A DNA stretch of 64,000 nucleotides from Pogonophryne albipinna (lineage: Eukaryota > Chordata > Actinopteri > Perciformes > Artedidraconidae), in assembly GCA_028583405.1 (NCBI GenBank), contig CM053243.1, forward strand, positions 49,983,826 through 50,047,825. The letters run 5' to 3'. This document shows positions 1 through 8,830 of this stretch, piece after piece. The notes under the pieces are model-generated. The model worked only from the letters and a program-made list of their open reading frames with translations. It had not been told where the DNA came from and ran no database searches. How positions within the stretch are numbered: position 1 is the stretch's first letter; the number at the start of each line of letters is the position of its first letter. The position numbers were made by a program, and so were the translations under genes.

Positions 1-167
1 TGAGGCACTCTGCTAGGCTACAAATAATGTTATTGTGAGAGGATGATCCAACAGGTTTGGACTAGTAACAGTCGGTGTGGGAAAAGACACAGGTGAACAC
101 CTTGATAAATGCTGCCTGCAATACATGAGTCTATTTAAAACTGAAACTTATCTTTGCTTATTAACAG

Positions 168-353
<186 letters not shown>

Positions 354-540
354 TAAAGGATCCGTTAAGGGTTCATCTGTTTTTTATGGATAGTTGAGGT
401 GAACTAGTTCATGTTCCTGTTTGTTTACTCTGTTGTTTATTTTGTCAATAAATATGCCAGTGGGCTTCCAATGATTTTACCTCATTTGTGCGTTTGGTGT
501 GTTGTTTTTAATTGTACAATAAGATTACGTGCATTTTTGT

Positions 541-641
541 AGTGCAGCTCCAGTACTTCCAGGAGGAAGCTCACACTTAGGTTTCCTGTTAAACTTGGAC
601 AGGAAACCATTGTATGAGCTTCCTCCAGAAAGTACTGCACT
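541..641. repeat. Imperfect fold-back repeat beside the EnSpm left end
   Basis: The left arm (about 541-575, AGTGCAGCTCCAGTACTTCC then GAGGAAGCTC) pairs with a right arm (about 616-641, GAGCTTCCTCC then AGTACTGCACT), giving an imperfect hairpin. The right arm overlaps the first bases of the EnSpm terminus at 638. Confidence 0.5.
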
Positions 642-646
642 GTAAA

Positions 647-1230
647 AAAATATTTTGGATTTTAGTTCCTTTAACTCATTTCTGTGAGTCAGGTCACCTA
701 CATTTGGCCAAAAAGTTGAGACAACTAGAAACGTCAAGTTTTAATCCATTCAACTTGTCTGTGAAATTAAAATAGTACACTCAATTCAGAATGATGAGTT
801 TGCTCAGCTTTTGCACATGCGCAGAACACTGCCCCTGCAAAATTGCGTGTGTCAACCCGTGCATCCAGCATCCTCCCTCACCTCATGGAACGAATTGAAA
901 ACTAAGCCTGCGCGGTGCAGTTGAAATTGTGAATAATTACAAAAGGTGAGTTAATAATTGCTTTTTTCCGAGTTTAATGTTCAAATGTACCTATATGTAT
1001 GTATAACGTTTATTAGAGGCAAAACCTAACTAGCCACGGTGGCCGTGTTTCCCCTCTTAGTTAGTGTAGCTAGCTAACGTTAGCTAGCAAGTGAATTCAG
1101 TCGTTGCAAGAGCCAAAATATGCATGGGGGTTTCAGAATGGTTTAGTTTCCTGGGATATATTCAAGATTCATCATCTGTATTCGCCATGTAGACTACATG
1201 CTTCACACATTCTAGGAATTTGTATAGGGC
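647..1230. other. EnSpm 5' subterminal and leader sequence, no gene seen
   Basis: Contains AAGTTGA/CAACTTG motifs near 690-760 and a short palindromic GCTAGC/AACGTTAGC cluster near 1065-1092. I see no supported open reading frame. Confidence 0.4.
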
Positions 1231-1610
1231 AGTGGTTCTCAAACTTTTTCACCTTGCCAGCTACTTTCAAAATGACCAACGGTTAACTGGGGGGGGGGGG
1301 GGTTGCGGGGGTGCTATGGCGTTTACTAGGGATGCTCCGATCAAACAAAACAACAAATTATTACATTCAAACTAACTATTTATAGTAGATGAAGTACATC
1401 ATTCAAAAGTTTAGATTCACTTTGGATAATAACACGGGAGAAACGGAGGCTCTATTTTCCTCTCTCTCCTGACAGCCAGTCATTTTCAGACTCATGCAGC
1501 TCGCTAATCCGGTAATGAGTGACCCGACAGTGAAGAATAAACATATTTATAACTAGTTTAGCTTATTCCAGAGGTAGATAAAATAGTTAAGTGTGTTAGG
1601 TCTAACTTGG

Positions 1611-1663
<53 letters not shown>

Positions 1664-1967
1664 GCTCCGCTCAACGGTCCCTCACATCGGGAGGAGCTGC
1701 GGCGGTGATCATGTAGAGCTGCGTGTCTCCGTCACCTCTCTCTTTCTGCTTCACACACGTTGCATATAGCTATTTTATTGTCTTATCACGACACCTTGAA
1801 CTGCCACAACGGTGAAGCCATTTTGGCGAGCTTGTTTTGCCGCGCGCAGAGAAAAGTCTCATGTACCCCTGCATAGGCTTCTCTCCCCATGACAATGATT
1901 TTCAACCATTATTACCATTATCCAGGGGCTATATGAACACTCCTGTGCCCGGCCTGGAGCATCCCTG
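1231..1967. mobile_element. hAT-like terminal fragments, probably two nested non-autonomous elements
   Basis: CAGTGGTTCTCAAACTTTTT at 1231 is the terminal sequence of a widespread Charlie-type hAT group; its partner end is not visible nearby. At 1331 TAGGGATGCTCCGATC begins a second repeat whose likely inverse end GGAGCATCCCT lies at 1957-1967. I could not find a clean TSD for either. Assignment rests on end sequences only. Confidence 0.4.
1613..1662. repeat. (GT)n microsatellite
   Basis: About 48 bases of uninterrupted GT repeat. Confidence 0.97.
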
Positions 1968-2122
1968 ACTGGGTCCTATTTAATGACACGTCGTCCCCCC
2001 CCCATTTAAAAGTGCCTTTCCCCTATTGAATCACTGTTATCACACCCCAGCCCAAGCCCAGCACCTGGGCTGCTGCAGGCAGGGGACCTGCTGGAAGTCC
2101 CAGGGCTTTTGGTAATTGAGAC

Positions 2123-3196
2123 TAGGGCTGCAACAAACGACTAATTTGATAATCGATTAATCTATCGATTAATGAAACGATTAATCGACTATTCGGACTA
2201 TTACTGTATGCCTTGCACAATTTCTCAAACGCTCTTGTTTAGCCATCAACTTTTAGATTTAGCTTGAGGTTGTTTTAGGCATGTGGAAACTAACAATGAA
2301 GACAATAAAGATGAATACTTGATTCAAAAATACATATATTATTAAATTAACTAAACACATTTTGAACAAAATTAACATTGCTTTTCATTTAAATTAAATA
2401 AATAATATTTCACATCAAAAGAAACAGTGTTTTAACAAATCGTATTAAATAATCTGGTGACAGAACTGTAAACAGAATAGCTGAAACTTTAACAAACTAA
2501 ATAACTCAGTTACCTCTAATCATTAACCCATGTTTGTATAATGTAGTTAACTCCGTGTGTTGCTGCTAGCATACATAATACCTGACGTGGAAACGTTCCT
2601 CGTGGATGGGGCTACAGAGCTACTAGAAAGACAGTCGAACCCGGTGCATTCCTCCGTCTGAATGTGGTGCACTTTTGCTAAATGTTTAGAAAAATTGCTC
2701 GTGTTACCGCCATAGACTGTATAGGTTACCGCCCTTACATGCTAAACTCTTATTGCACTTTAGGCAACGAGCATTCTCCACATCGAGACGGGTAAAGTTT
2801 AACCACACCTTGGAGCGCTTCTCTCCGCCATCTCCTCCAGTGTGTTGCATGCATGTAGCAGCTGCGTGTGTGTAAACTGCCCGCCTCCTCGCACACAGAT
2901 GGGGGAGAGAGATCTCTTCTGATCGAAAATACATCATAGACGCATTTGTTTGTCTTTTTGCATATTAGAAACGAGTTGGCGGCACTAAGACTGCGATATA
3001 ATATTTTTGTAGCAATAATACATGACATATATTTTTTAAATGTCTCCAGTACCGATAAAAAGACCAATAACGTTGGAGCTTAACGGCGCGTAAAACACAT
3101 GTGATGACGTCACCAACGAATCGACGACTGAATTAGTTGGCAACTAATTTGGTAATCGATTTTAATCGATTAAGTCGATTAGTTGTTGCACCCCTA
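2123..3196 (-). mobile_element. Non-autonomous BED-type hAT element with perfect TSD
   Basis: The ends are TAGGGCTGCAACAA (2123) and TTGTTGCACCCCTA (ending 3196), inverted with one mismatch. The flanks ATTGAGAC at 2115-2122 and 3197-3204 are an exact 8-bp TSD, diagnostic of hAT. Both subterminal regions are rich in AATCGATTAA. On the minus strand at about 2740-2850 a remnant BED finger reads KVWLNFTRLDVENARCLKCN, with the C-x2-C pair but the distal histidines lost, and the rest of the transposase is gone. It sits upstream of the EnSpm transposase exon. A related internal region recurs at 44868-45412. Confidence 0.88.
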
Positions 3197-3204
3197 ATTG
3201 AGAC

Positions 3205-3406
3205 ACCCCAACCAACTAACATTACAGTAACATGGTCACATCTCCTCAACCCCAATTCAGCTAGCAATAGGGGAAAACACAGGCAATTAATTTCAGTGCT
3301 TTTATTTTTCTGTGTGCACTAATGTTAAACCACCTTGACTTTTTTTTTTTTTTCACAGGAAGTGTGAAAGGGAGAGGACCATTCCATTGCAGAACTAGGT
3401 AATCCT
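3205..3406 (+). other. Intron end and 5' UTR of the EnSpm transposase
   Basis: A long T tract followed by CACAG ends at 3358, a strong splice acceptor. The 48 bases after it lead to the ATG at 3407, so the transposase probably has an upstream non-coding exon that I could not place. Confidence 0.5.
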
Positions 3407-4579
3407 ATGAAGTGGAAATGTAAGTTCTGCACGTTTTCTTCAGCTAACCAGCGTAGTATAATAAGGCACTATAAGTTCAAACACGGACATTATGGTAGGT
3501 ATTGTCCTTTGCCTTGCATCTACAGTGACTGTGTGTGCTCTTTCAAGACACAAGTAGCCCTCAAGAATCATTTACTGAAGCATGAAACAGTGACTCTGAG
3601 ACCTCAAGATACTGTTGCTCGTGGATCTCAAAATAATATTGTGACTTATCGACTACATTGTGAATTATGTGATTTCTCTGAGCCCTGTACACTTAAAGAA
3701 TACTTTGTTCATTTTGGAGTTCATTTGAAAAACAAGGAAACTGTGAAGTGCCCTTTTCAGCAATGTCTATTTAATTCTAATGTGTATTCCACCTTTAGAG
3801 CACATAAAAGTAGATATCACTGCTCTTCCGAATTGAAAGATTTAAGGGCCGAGTTAATTTATGATTGTGATCCACCAGCTGCAATCAGTGGGGAATGTAA
3901 TGTAACGGCACCAATAGACATTGATGTCTCACAAGAGGATGTCTCACATGATGAATTTGAACATGTTAGTGGAGAGTCAGTTAAGCTTACACTTGCATCC
4001 TTATTCTTACGTATGCAGACACTCTTGCATGTCTCCAAGCCAGCTACACAAGAAATAGTTGATGAACTATATGAAATTGGTACTCTAGCTGGAGAGTGCA
4101 CCAAGACATCTATTGAAAATGTATTAAGGCAGCACAATTGTAACATTGAAGGCCCCACCTTAGCGTTGATAACAGAGGCTATACAGGGAACAAATCCTCT
4201 TGGTTTTCTTTCAAGGAGTGGCCCTTTTGGCACTGATCACAAAAGGTCAACTTTTTTCAAAGATAATTTCCCTGTCATTGAGCCAGTAGAATATGTCCTA
4301 GATGCAGACCGGAAAAAAACGTTTGTATATGTGCCCATATTGAGTGTGCTAACTGAGTTGCTAAGCAGGAATGATATCCTTGACAAAGTGTTAGCTGAAG
4401 AATCTTGTTCAAAGTTGCAGTCTGGTCAATTTAAGTCATTTCGTGACGGCTTGTTTTTCAAAGAAAATCCTCTGCTCTCTGGAGATGAGTTATCAATTGC
4501 TGTTGGTTTGTATATAGATGATTTTGAGGTTTGTAACCCATTAGGCACCTCCAGAAAAAAACATAAAGTGTGTGTCTTG
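3407..4579 (+). CDS. EnSpm/CACTA transposase, N-terminal half (C2H2 fingers)
   Basis: The frame encodes about 390 residues. Residues 1-140 hold C2H2-type zinc fingers: CKFCTF with HYKFKH, CPLPCIYSDC with a paired HLLKH, CELCDF with HFGVH, and CPFQQC with HKSRYH. An acidic linker follows (about 165-190). The region from about 195 to 390 (SLFLRMQTLLHV to GLYIDDFEVCNPLGTS) matches the upstream half of tnp2/EnSpm-type transposases, including the Y-x-D-D-x-E-V-x-N-P-L-G segment that precedes the catalytic core. A hAT element interrupts the frame at 4580. Reading across it with one TSD copy stays in frame (tgt gtc ttg then tat tgg gta at 6971). The start was chosen as the first ATG after the acceptor at 3358. 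Confidence 0.75.
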
Positions 4580-5166
4580 TAGGGGTTGTAACGGTTCACA
4601 AACATTTCGGTTCGGTTTTTAGGTCACGGTTCGGTTCGGTACGTTTTCGGTACAACAGAAAAAATTATCACAAAACATAACATATTTTTTTAAAATTATT
4701 ATTAAACTGTGAATAATGTATTCACTCAAATAAATACAACATATAATAAAATAAATATTAAGGTGCAGCATTTCGATGAACTGAAATAATCTGTATTTGA
4801 ACTTTACTGTACTAGTACTCACAAAACATAAACTATTAGTTTTGGGTTTTTAATTATTATTAAACTATGAATATTCACTCAAATAAATATAAAATATAAT
4901 AAAATAAACATTAAGGTGCAGCTTTTCGATGAACTGAAATAATCTGTATTTGTACTGTACTGTACTTGTACCTAAGCAGCCAGTTTGACATTATGACTTG
5001 CTTGTCATTGTATTTTCATGTTTCTTTAAAGAAAAATGAACTTGTCCACATTGCTTGCCGAAAGGGCAGATCTGCTGGCACTAACAATGTCTCCTGCTGT
5101 GGAGAACACCCTCTCTAGGGACAGAGGTAGCAGATACAGCCAGGTAGCGCTTTGCTAACATGGCAA

Positions 5167-6360
5167 TGTTGGCATGTCAACAATCACTCCTCTGCCACCG
5201 CTACAGTCACCCAAGGTGTTCCCCAAGGCTCAGTACTCGGCCCCCTCCTCTTCATCATCTACATCCTCCCCCTTGGTCAGATTCTCCGCCACTACAACCT
5301 GGACTTCCACTGCTATGCCGATGACACTCAGATCTACCTCAGCACCAAATCCCTCCATAACCCCCCCCTCACCCACATTGAATCCTGTCTGACTGACTTG
5401 AAATCCTGGATGCAAAAAAACTTTCTTAAACTCAACAGCAATAAAACTGAACTCCTCCTCATCGGCTCCAAATCCACCCTCAGTAAAACCCCCAACCTCA
5501 CAATGACCATCGATGGCACCCCTGTTTCCCCCTCAACCCAGGCACGAAACCTCGGGGTTATATTCGATCCCACCCTCTCCCTTGACCCCCACATCCGCCA
5601 AGTTGTCAAAATCTCATTTTTCCATCTCCGCAACATTGCCAAAATCCGTCCCTATCTCACCCGCCCCGCAGCTGAGCGACTCATTCACGCCTTCATCTCC
5701 TCCCGCCTCGACTACTGTAACTCCCTTTTATACGGCATCAGCTCCACCTCCCTCAGTAGACTCCAGCGTGTCCAGAACGCAGCCGCCAGACTCCTCACCC
5801 ACACCAAATCATGGCACCATATCACCCCGGTCCTCAAAGAATTACACTGGCTTCCCGTTACTCACCGCATCAATTACAAACTCCTGGTCCTCACCTACAA
5901 AGCCCTCCACCATCTGGCCCCTCCCTACCTCACTGACCTCCTCATCCCCTACCATCCTCCCCGGACCCTCAGATCCACCTCGGCCGGCCTGCTTTCCACC
6001 CCCAAAGCCAAACTCCGGAGTTTTGGGGACAGAGCTTTCTCTGTGGCGGCCCCAAAGCTCTGGAACTCCCTCCCCCAAGACCTCCGTGAGTCCGAGTCCC
6101 TCACTCTGTTCCAGTCCCGCCTCAAAACCCATCTTTTCATCTCTCTCTATCCGTAAAACGACCTCCTCCTGACTGTTTTGTTTTGCTCTTGTTCTTGTTG
6201 ACTTTCTTTCTTTGTTTTGTTTTGTTGTTTTTGTTGTTTTTCTTAGTCTGTTGTCTACCTGCCCCAGTCTATCTAACCCCCCCCCCCCTTCCCCCTCATA
6301 TTGTAAAGCGTCTTTGGGTTCCATAAAAGCGCTATAAAAATCCAATTTATTATTATTATT
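5167..6360 (+). mobile_element. 5'-truncated L2-type LINE with 7-bp TSD
   Basis: ATGGCAA at 5160-5166 recurs at 6361-6367, bracketing the copy. The 3' end has the L2-like AAAGCGCTATAAAAAT segment followed by a (TTA)n tail. The copy starts inside the reverse-transcriptase domain, the usual result of incomplete target-primed reverse transcription. It is on the + strand inside the hAT at 4580-6962. Confidence 0.85.
5195..6156 (+). CDS. L2 ORF2 fragment: reverse transcriptase core to C-terminus
   Basis: The uninterrupted frame begins at the RT motif [18 protein letters not shown] and includes the catalytic YADDTQIY box (about 5311-5335). It continues through the LNSNKTELLLIG and ARNLGVIFD motifs into the C-terminal RLQRVQNAAARLL and ELHWLPVTHRINYK segments typical of L2/CR1-group ORF2, ending in a natural stop. 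The endonuclease and N-terminal RT are missing, so it is not autonomous. The open frame suggests a fairly recent insertion. A shorter related copy lies at 50497-50775. Confidence 0.85.
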
Positions 6361-6439
6361 ATGGCAACATAAGGATATTTGGCGTTTGTAATAGCTTTGG
6401 CTTGGTCTGAACTTTTTGCGAGTGGTGGAGGCTTAAATG

Positions 6440-6706
6440 CTAGCGGGAGTTGGGTTTGCACTTCAGTCTTTTGGTACCGGTGATATTCACGTTCGGGTGA
6501 TGCCTTTTCAAATGAGTGTGCAAGTTTGATGTATTGTCAGCCGCGTAACCAATTTTAGTTGAACAATGCCGACAAACAGCTTTGGTTCGGTCCACCTGTC
6601 TTTGTCCGTCATCCTTGTACGTAACTGCGAAACCAAAATGTTCCCAAACCGGAGACTTCAATGATGCTGGAGGATTTTCGAGCTCAACTTTATCTGCGTT
6701 CGCCAT
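6440..6706 (-). CDS. BED zinc-finger N-terminus of a hAT transposase
   Basis: The minus-strand frame of 88 residues starts MANADKVELENPP. Its BED finger is built from SPVWEHFGFAVTYKD, VCRHCSTKIGY and NLHTHLKRHHPN, with the C-x2-C and H-x4-H type ligands present. This is the DNA-binding end of ZBED/Tam3-like hAT transposases. The frame stops soon after the finger and no RNase-H-like catalytic domain or dimerisation region follows, so it is a remnant of the element at 4580-6962. Confidence 0.75.
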   Translation of the reverse strand: MANADKVELENPPASLKSPVWEHFGFAVTYKDDGQRQVDRTKAVCRHCSTKIGYAADNTSNLHTHLKRHHPNVNITGTKRLKCKPNSR

Positions 6707-6970
6707 TTCGACAGTTCCTCAAATTACTGACTACATTTGAACGCATCCCTCTGACCAGCTCGTCCAATGAAATGACTTGCTCGCTCTATGACGCGTTGAA
6801 CACAATGGGAGCAAATTACTCTGAATGCTGCGACGCAGCACCTGAGATTACTTCCAAGAAGTTGTTCACGTTCTCAATTTTTTACGTTTAACGTTATATT
6901 CGTTCGGTACACTTCGGTACACATGTGTACCGAACCGAAGGCCGTGTACCGTTACACCCCTAGTGTCTTG

Positions 6971-8494
6971 TATTGGGTAATTGCCAATCTACCGATCAAA
7001 TATAGATCAGCTCTGTCATCTATTTACCTTGCCGTTTTCTGTAAGAGTGACGATTTAAAAACATTTGGGTACACTAAAATTCTAGATCCACTTTTGAAAG
7101 ATCTACAGATACTTGAAAACCAAGGAGTTTTTATCCAGCGGTTGGGGGCAAATATTAAAGGGACAGTGCTTTTTGTCTCTGCAGATAACTTGGGAGCTCA
7201 TTCTCTTGCTGGTTTTCAGGAATCGTTTAATGTAGATAAGTTTTGTAGATTTTGTTTGGCAAGTCGTAAGGATATTCAGACTACTGAATTAAGAGGTGAT
7301 TCATTTCCTCTCAGGACTAAATTGTCCTATGAAGCTTGTGTTTCGGAGCTCAAACAAAATGCAGATATAACATGTGTAAATGGTGTTAAAAGGGACTGTG
7401 TTTTAAACAGGTTGACCTATTTTCACACTGTAACAGGGTTCCCACCTGATGTTCTACATGACCTATTAGAGGGAATTGTGCCTGTTGAACTTAGCTTGTG
7501 TCTGAGCAAATTGATTCATGATAAATACTTCACACTTGCTGAATTGAACACTGCCATTCAGAGCTTCCCATATTCATTCTCGGATAAGACTAACAAACCC
7601 CAGAGACTAAGTCAGACTTTCAGAGTTAATGGAACAATTGGGGGAAATGGACACGAGAACTGGACTCTATTAAGGCTACTGCCCTTGATAGTTGGTCAAC
7701 TGGTTCCAGAAAATGACAAAACGTGGAGGGTACTTCTTGAACTAAAGGACATTGTAGAAATCTTATCCTCCTCTGTGTTTACAACTGAGTCGCTGTGCTA
7801 TTTGGAGTATAAAATCTCAGTCCATAGGCAGTTGCTGCAGGATGCATTTCCTGATTTGAAGTTAAGACCAAAACATCATTTTGTCGAACATTATCCATAC
7901 CTCATCCGATGCTTTGGACCTTTGCTTGACTGTTGGACGATCCGTTTCGAAGCCAAGCATAGTTTTTTCAAGAAAGCTGTCCGTGATGTAAACAATTTCA
8001 AGAATATTTTGCTCACATTGGCCAAGAGACACCAACTCATGCTGGCTTACTACCTGGACATGCCCAGCCTTTTTAAGCCCCCTGTGGAAGCTGGGAATGT
8101 ATCTTTTGTGTCTCCAGACATTTTGGATAACTCTGTCAAACAGGCTATCAAGTTAAAGTATAAAGATGTTTCATCTGTGTCTCTTGCTACCAGTGTCTCT
8201 CTGCATGGCACAAAATACGCTGAGGGGATGTTTTTATCTATTGGTACCACAAGTGGGCTCTCTGATTTTTGGAAGATTCTCAAAGTACTGATTGTTGGAG
8301 ACAAGGCCTCATTCATTATTGAGCCTTTTTCAGCCTGGTACGTGGAGCACCTGAGATGCTACGAACTTACCAAGAAACCTTCCACAGACCTCCTAGTTGC
8401 AGAGCCAGAAGAATTGAACAGTTGCTCCCCACTGTCCCCCTACCTTCTGCAAGGAAGACTCCTGATCTCACCTAAGGTGTTCCTAATACATTGA
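6971..8494 (+). CDS. EnSpm/CACTA transposase, catalytic half (tnp2-like)
   Basis: Continues the frame that ends at 4579, about 507 residues. Recognisable tnp2/EnSpm blocks in order are LFVSADNLGAHSLAG (Asp near 7184), the C-x2-C knuckle FCRFCLASR (about 7240-7266), GFPPDVLHDLLEGIVP (about 7438-7485, Asp and Glu), KHHFVEHYPYLIR, and WTIRFEAKHSFFKKAV (about 7935-7985, Glu). These fit the DDE layout of CACTA transposases. The frame ends in what looks like a solo LTR beginning at 8492, so the natural C-terminus has probably been replaced by a few residues and the stop. Apart from the hAT split the reading frame is open. I chose tnp2/EnSpm over KDZ/Zisupton families because of the DVLHDLLEG and RFEAKH blocks. 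Confidence 0.75.
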   Translation, partial: YWVIANLPIKYRSALSSIYLAVFCKSDDLKTFGYTKILDPLLKDLQILENQGVFIQRLGANIKGTVLFVSADNLGAHSLAGFQESFNVDKFCRFCLASRKDIQTTELRGDSFPLRTKLSYEACVSELKQNADITCVNGVKRDCVLNRLTYFHTVTGFPPDVLHDLLEGIVPVELSLCLSKLIHDKYFTLAELNTAIQSFPYSFSDKTNKPQRLSQTFRVNGTIGGNGHENWTLLRLLPLIVGQLVPENDKTWRVLLELKDIVEILSSSVFTTESLCYLEYKISVHRQLLQDAFPDLKLRPKHHFVEHYPYLIRCFGPLLDCWTIRFEAKHSFFKKAVRDVNNFKNILLTLAKRHQLMLAYYLDMPSLFKPPVEAGNVSFVSPDILDNSVKQAIKLKYKDVSSVSLATSVSLHGTKYAEGMFLSIGTTSGLSDFWKILKVLIVGDKASFIIEPFSAWYVEHLRCYELTKKPSTDLLVAEPEELNSCSPLSPYLLQGRLLISPKVFLIH

Positions 8495-8761
8495 GGTATT
8501 AACCCTGTTATTCCCTATTCGTATTTCCCTATTCTCCTTCCCCGTCTACCTGCCAGCCTGTCTGTCCTGGATTCCTGCTTGCCTGTCTGTCTCCCAGATT
8601 TCCTACCTGTCGTCGTTGTTCCCCTCGTACCATCGTTACCTGTCTGTTTATTCTGTCAGTGCTTTGACTGTAAAAAAATTGTTCCAGTAAAGCCTGTTTG
8701 CTCACCAAAACTTGCCATTGTCTCTGTCTGCGTTTGGGTCCTGCTTAACCCGACCGTAACA
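8492..8761 (+). repeat. Probable solo LTR (gypsy-like), about 270 bp
   Basis: The segment begins TGAGGTATTAACC and ends CCCGACCGTAACA, like ends of fish gypsy LTRs. TACAT before it and CACAT after it form a near-matching 5-bp duplication. No internal retrotransposon sequence accompanies it. It separates the two EnSpm genes. Confidence 0.5.
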
Positions 8762-8830
8762 CACATGCCTGAGTTACCTAATGTTCATATTCTCTTTTCT
8801 CCCAGCTCTCTCCTCTATTGAACAGCCAGC

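Larger units (their letters stand above)
4580..6962 (-). mobile_element. BED-type hAT inserted in the EnSpm transposase, perfect 8-bp TSD
   Basis: The ends TAGGGGTTGTAACGG (4580) and CCGTTACACCCCTA (ending 6962) are inverted, and GTGTCTTG flanks both sides (4572-4579 and 6963-6970) as an exact 8-bp TSD. Subterminal GGTTCGGT / ACCGAACC repeats strengthen the fold. The minus strand encodes only the BED finger N-terminus of a transposase, so the copy is non-autonomous. An L2 LINE is inserted at 5167-6360. Removing the element restores the host transposase frame, so it landed in a still-readable gene. Confidence 0.93.

Noticed and set aside
5230..5642. Minus-strand frames opposite the L2 reverse transcriptase
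   Set aside because: Shadow frames of a GC-rich coding strand with no domain similarity.
3407..8494. KDZ/Zisupton assignment for the zinc-finger transposase
   Set aside because: The ADNLGAH, DVLHDLLEG and RFEAKH blocks and the CACTG termini fit tnp2/EnSpm better; the Ulp1-like domain in this window belongs to the Ginger gene, not to this one.
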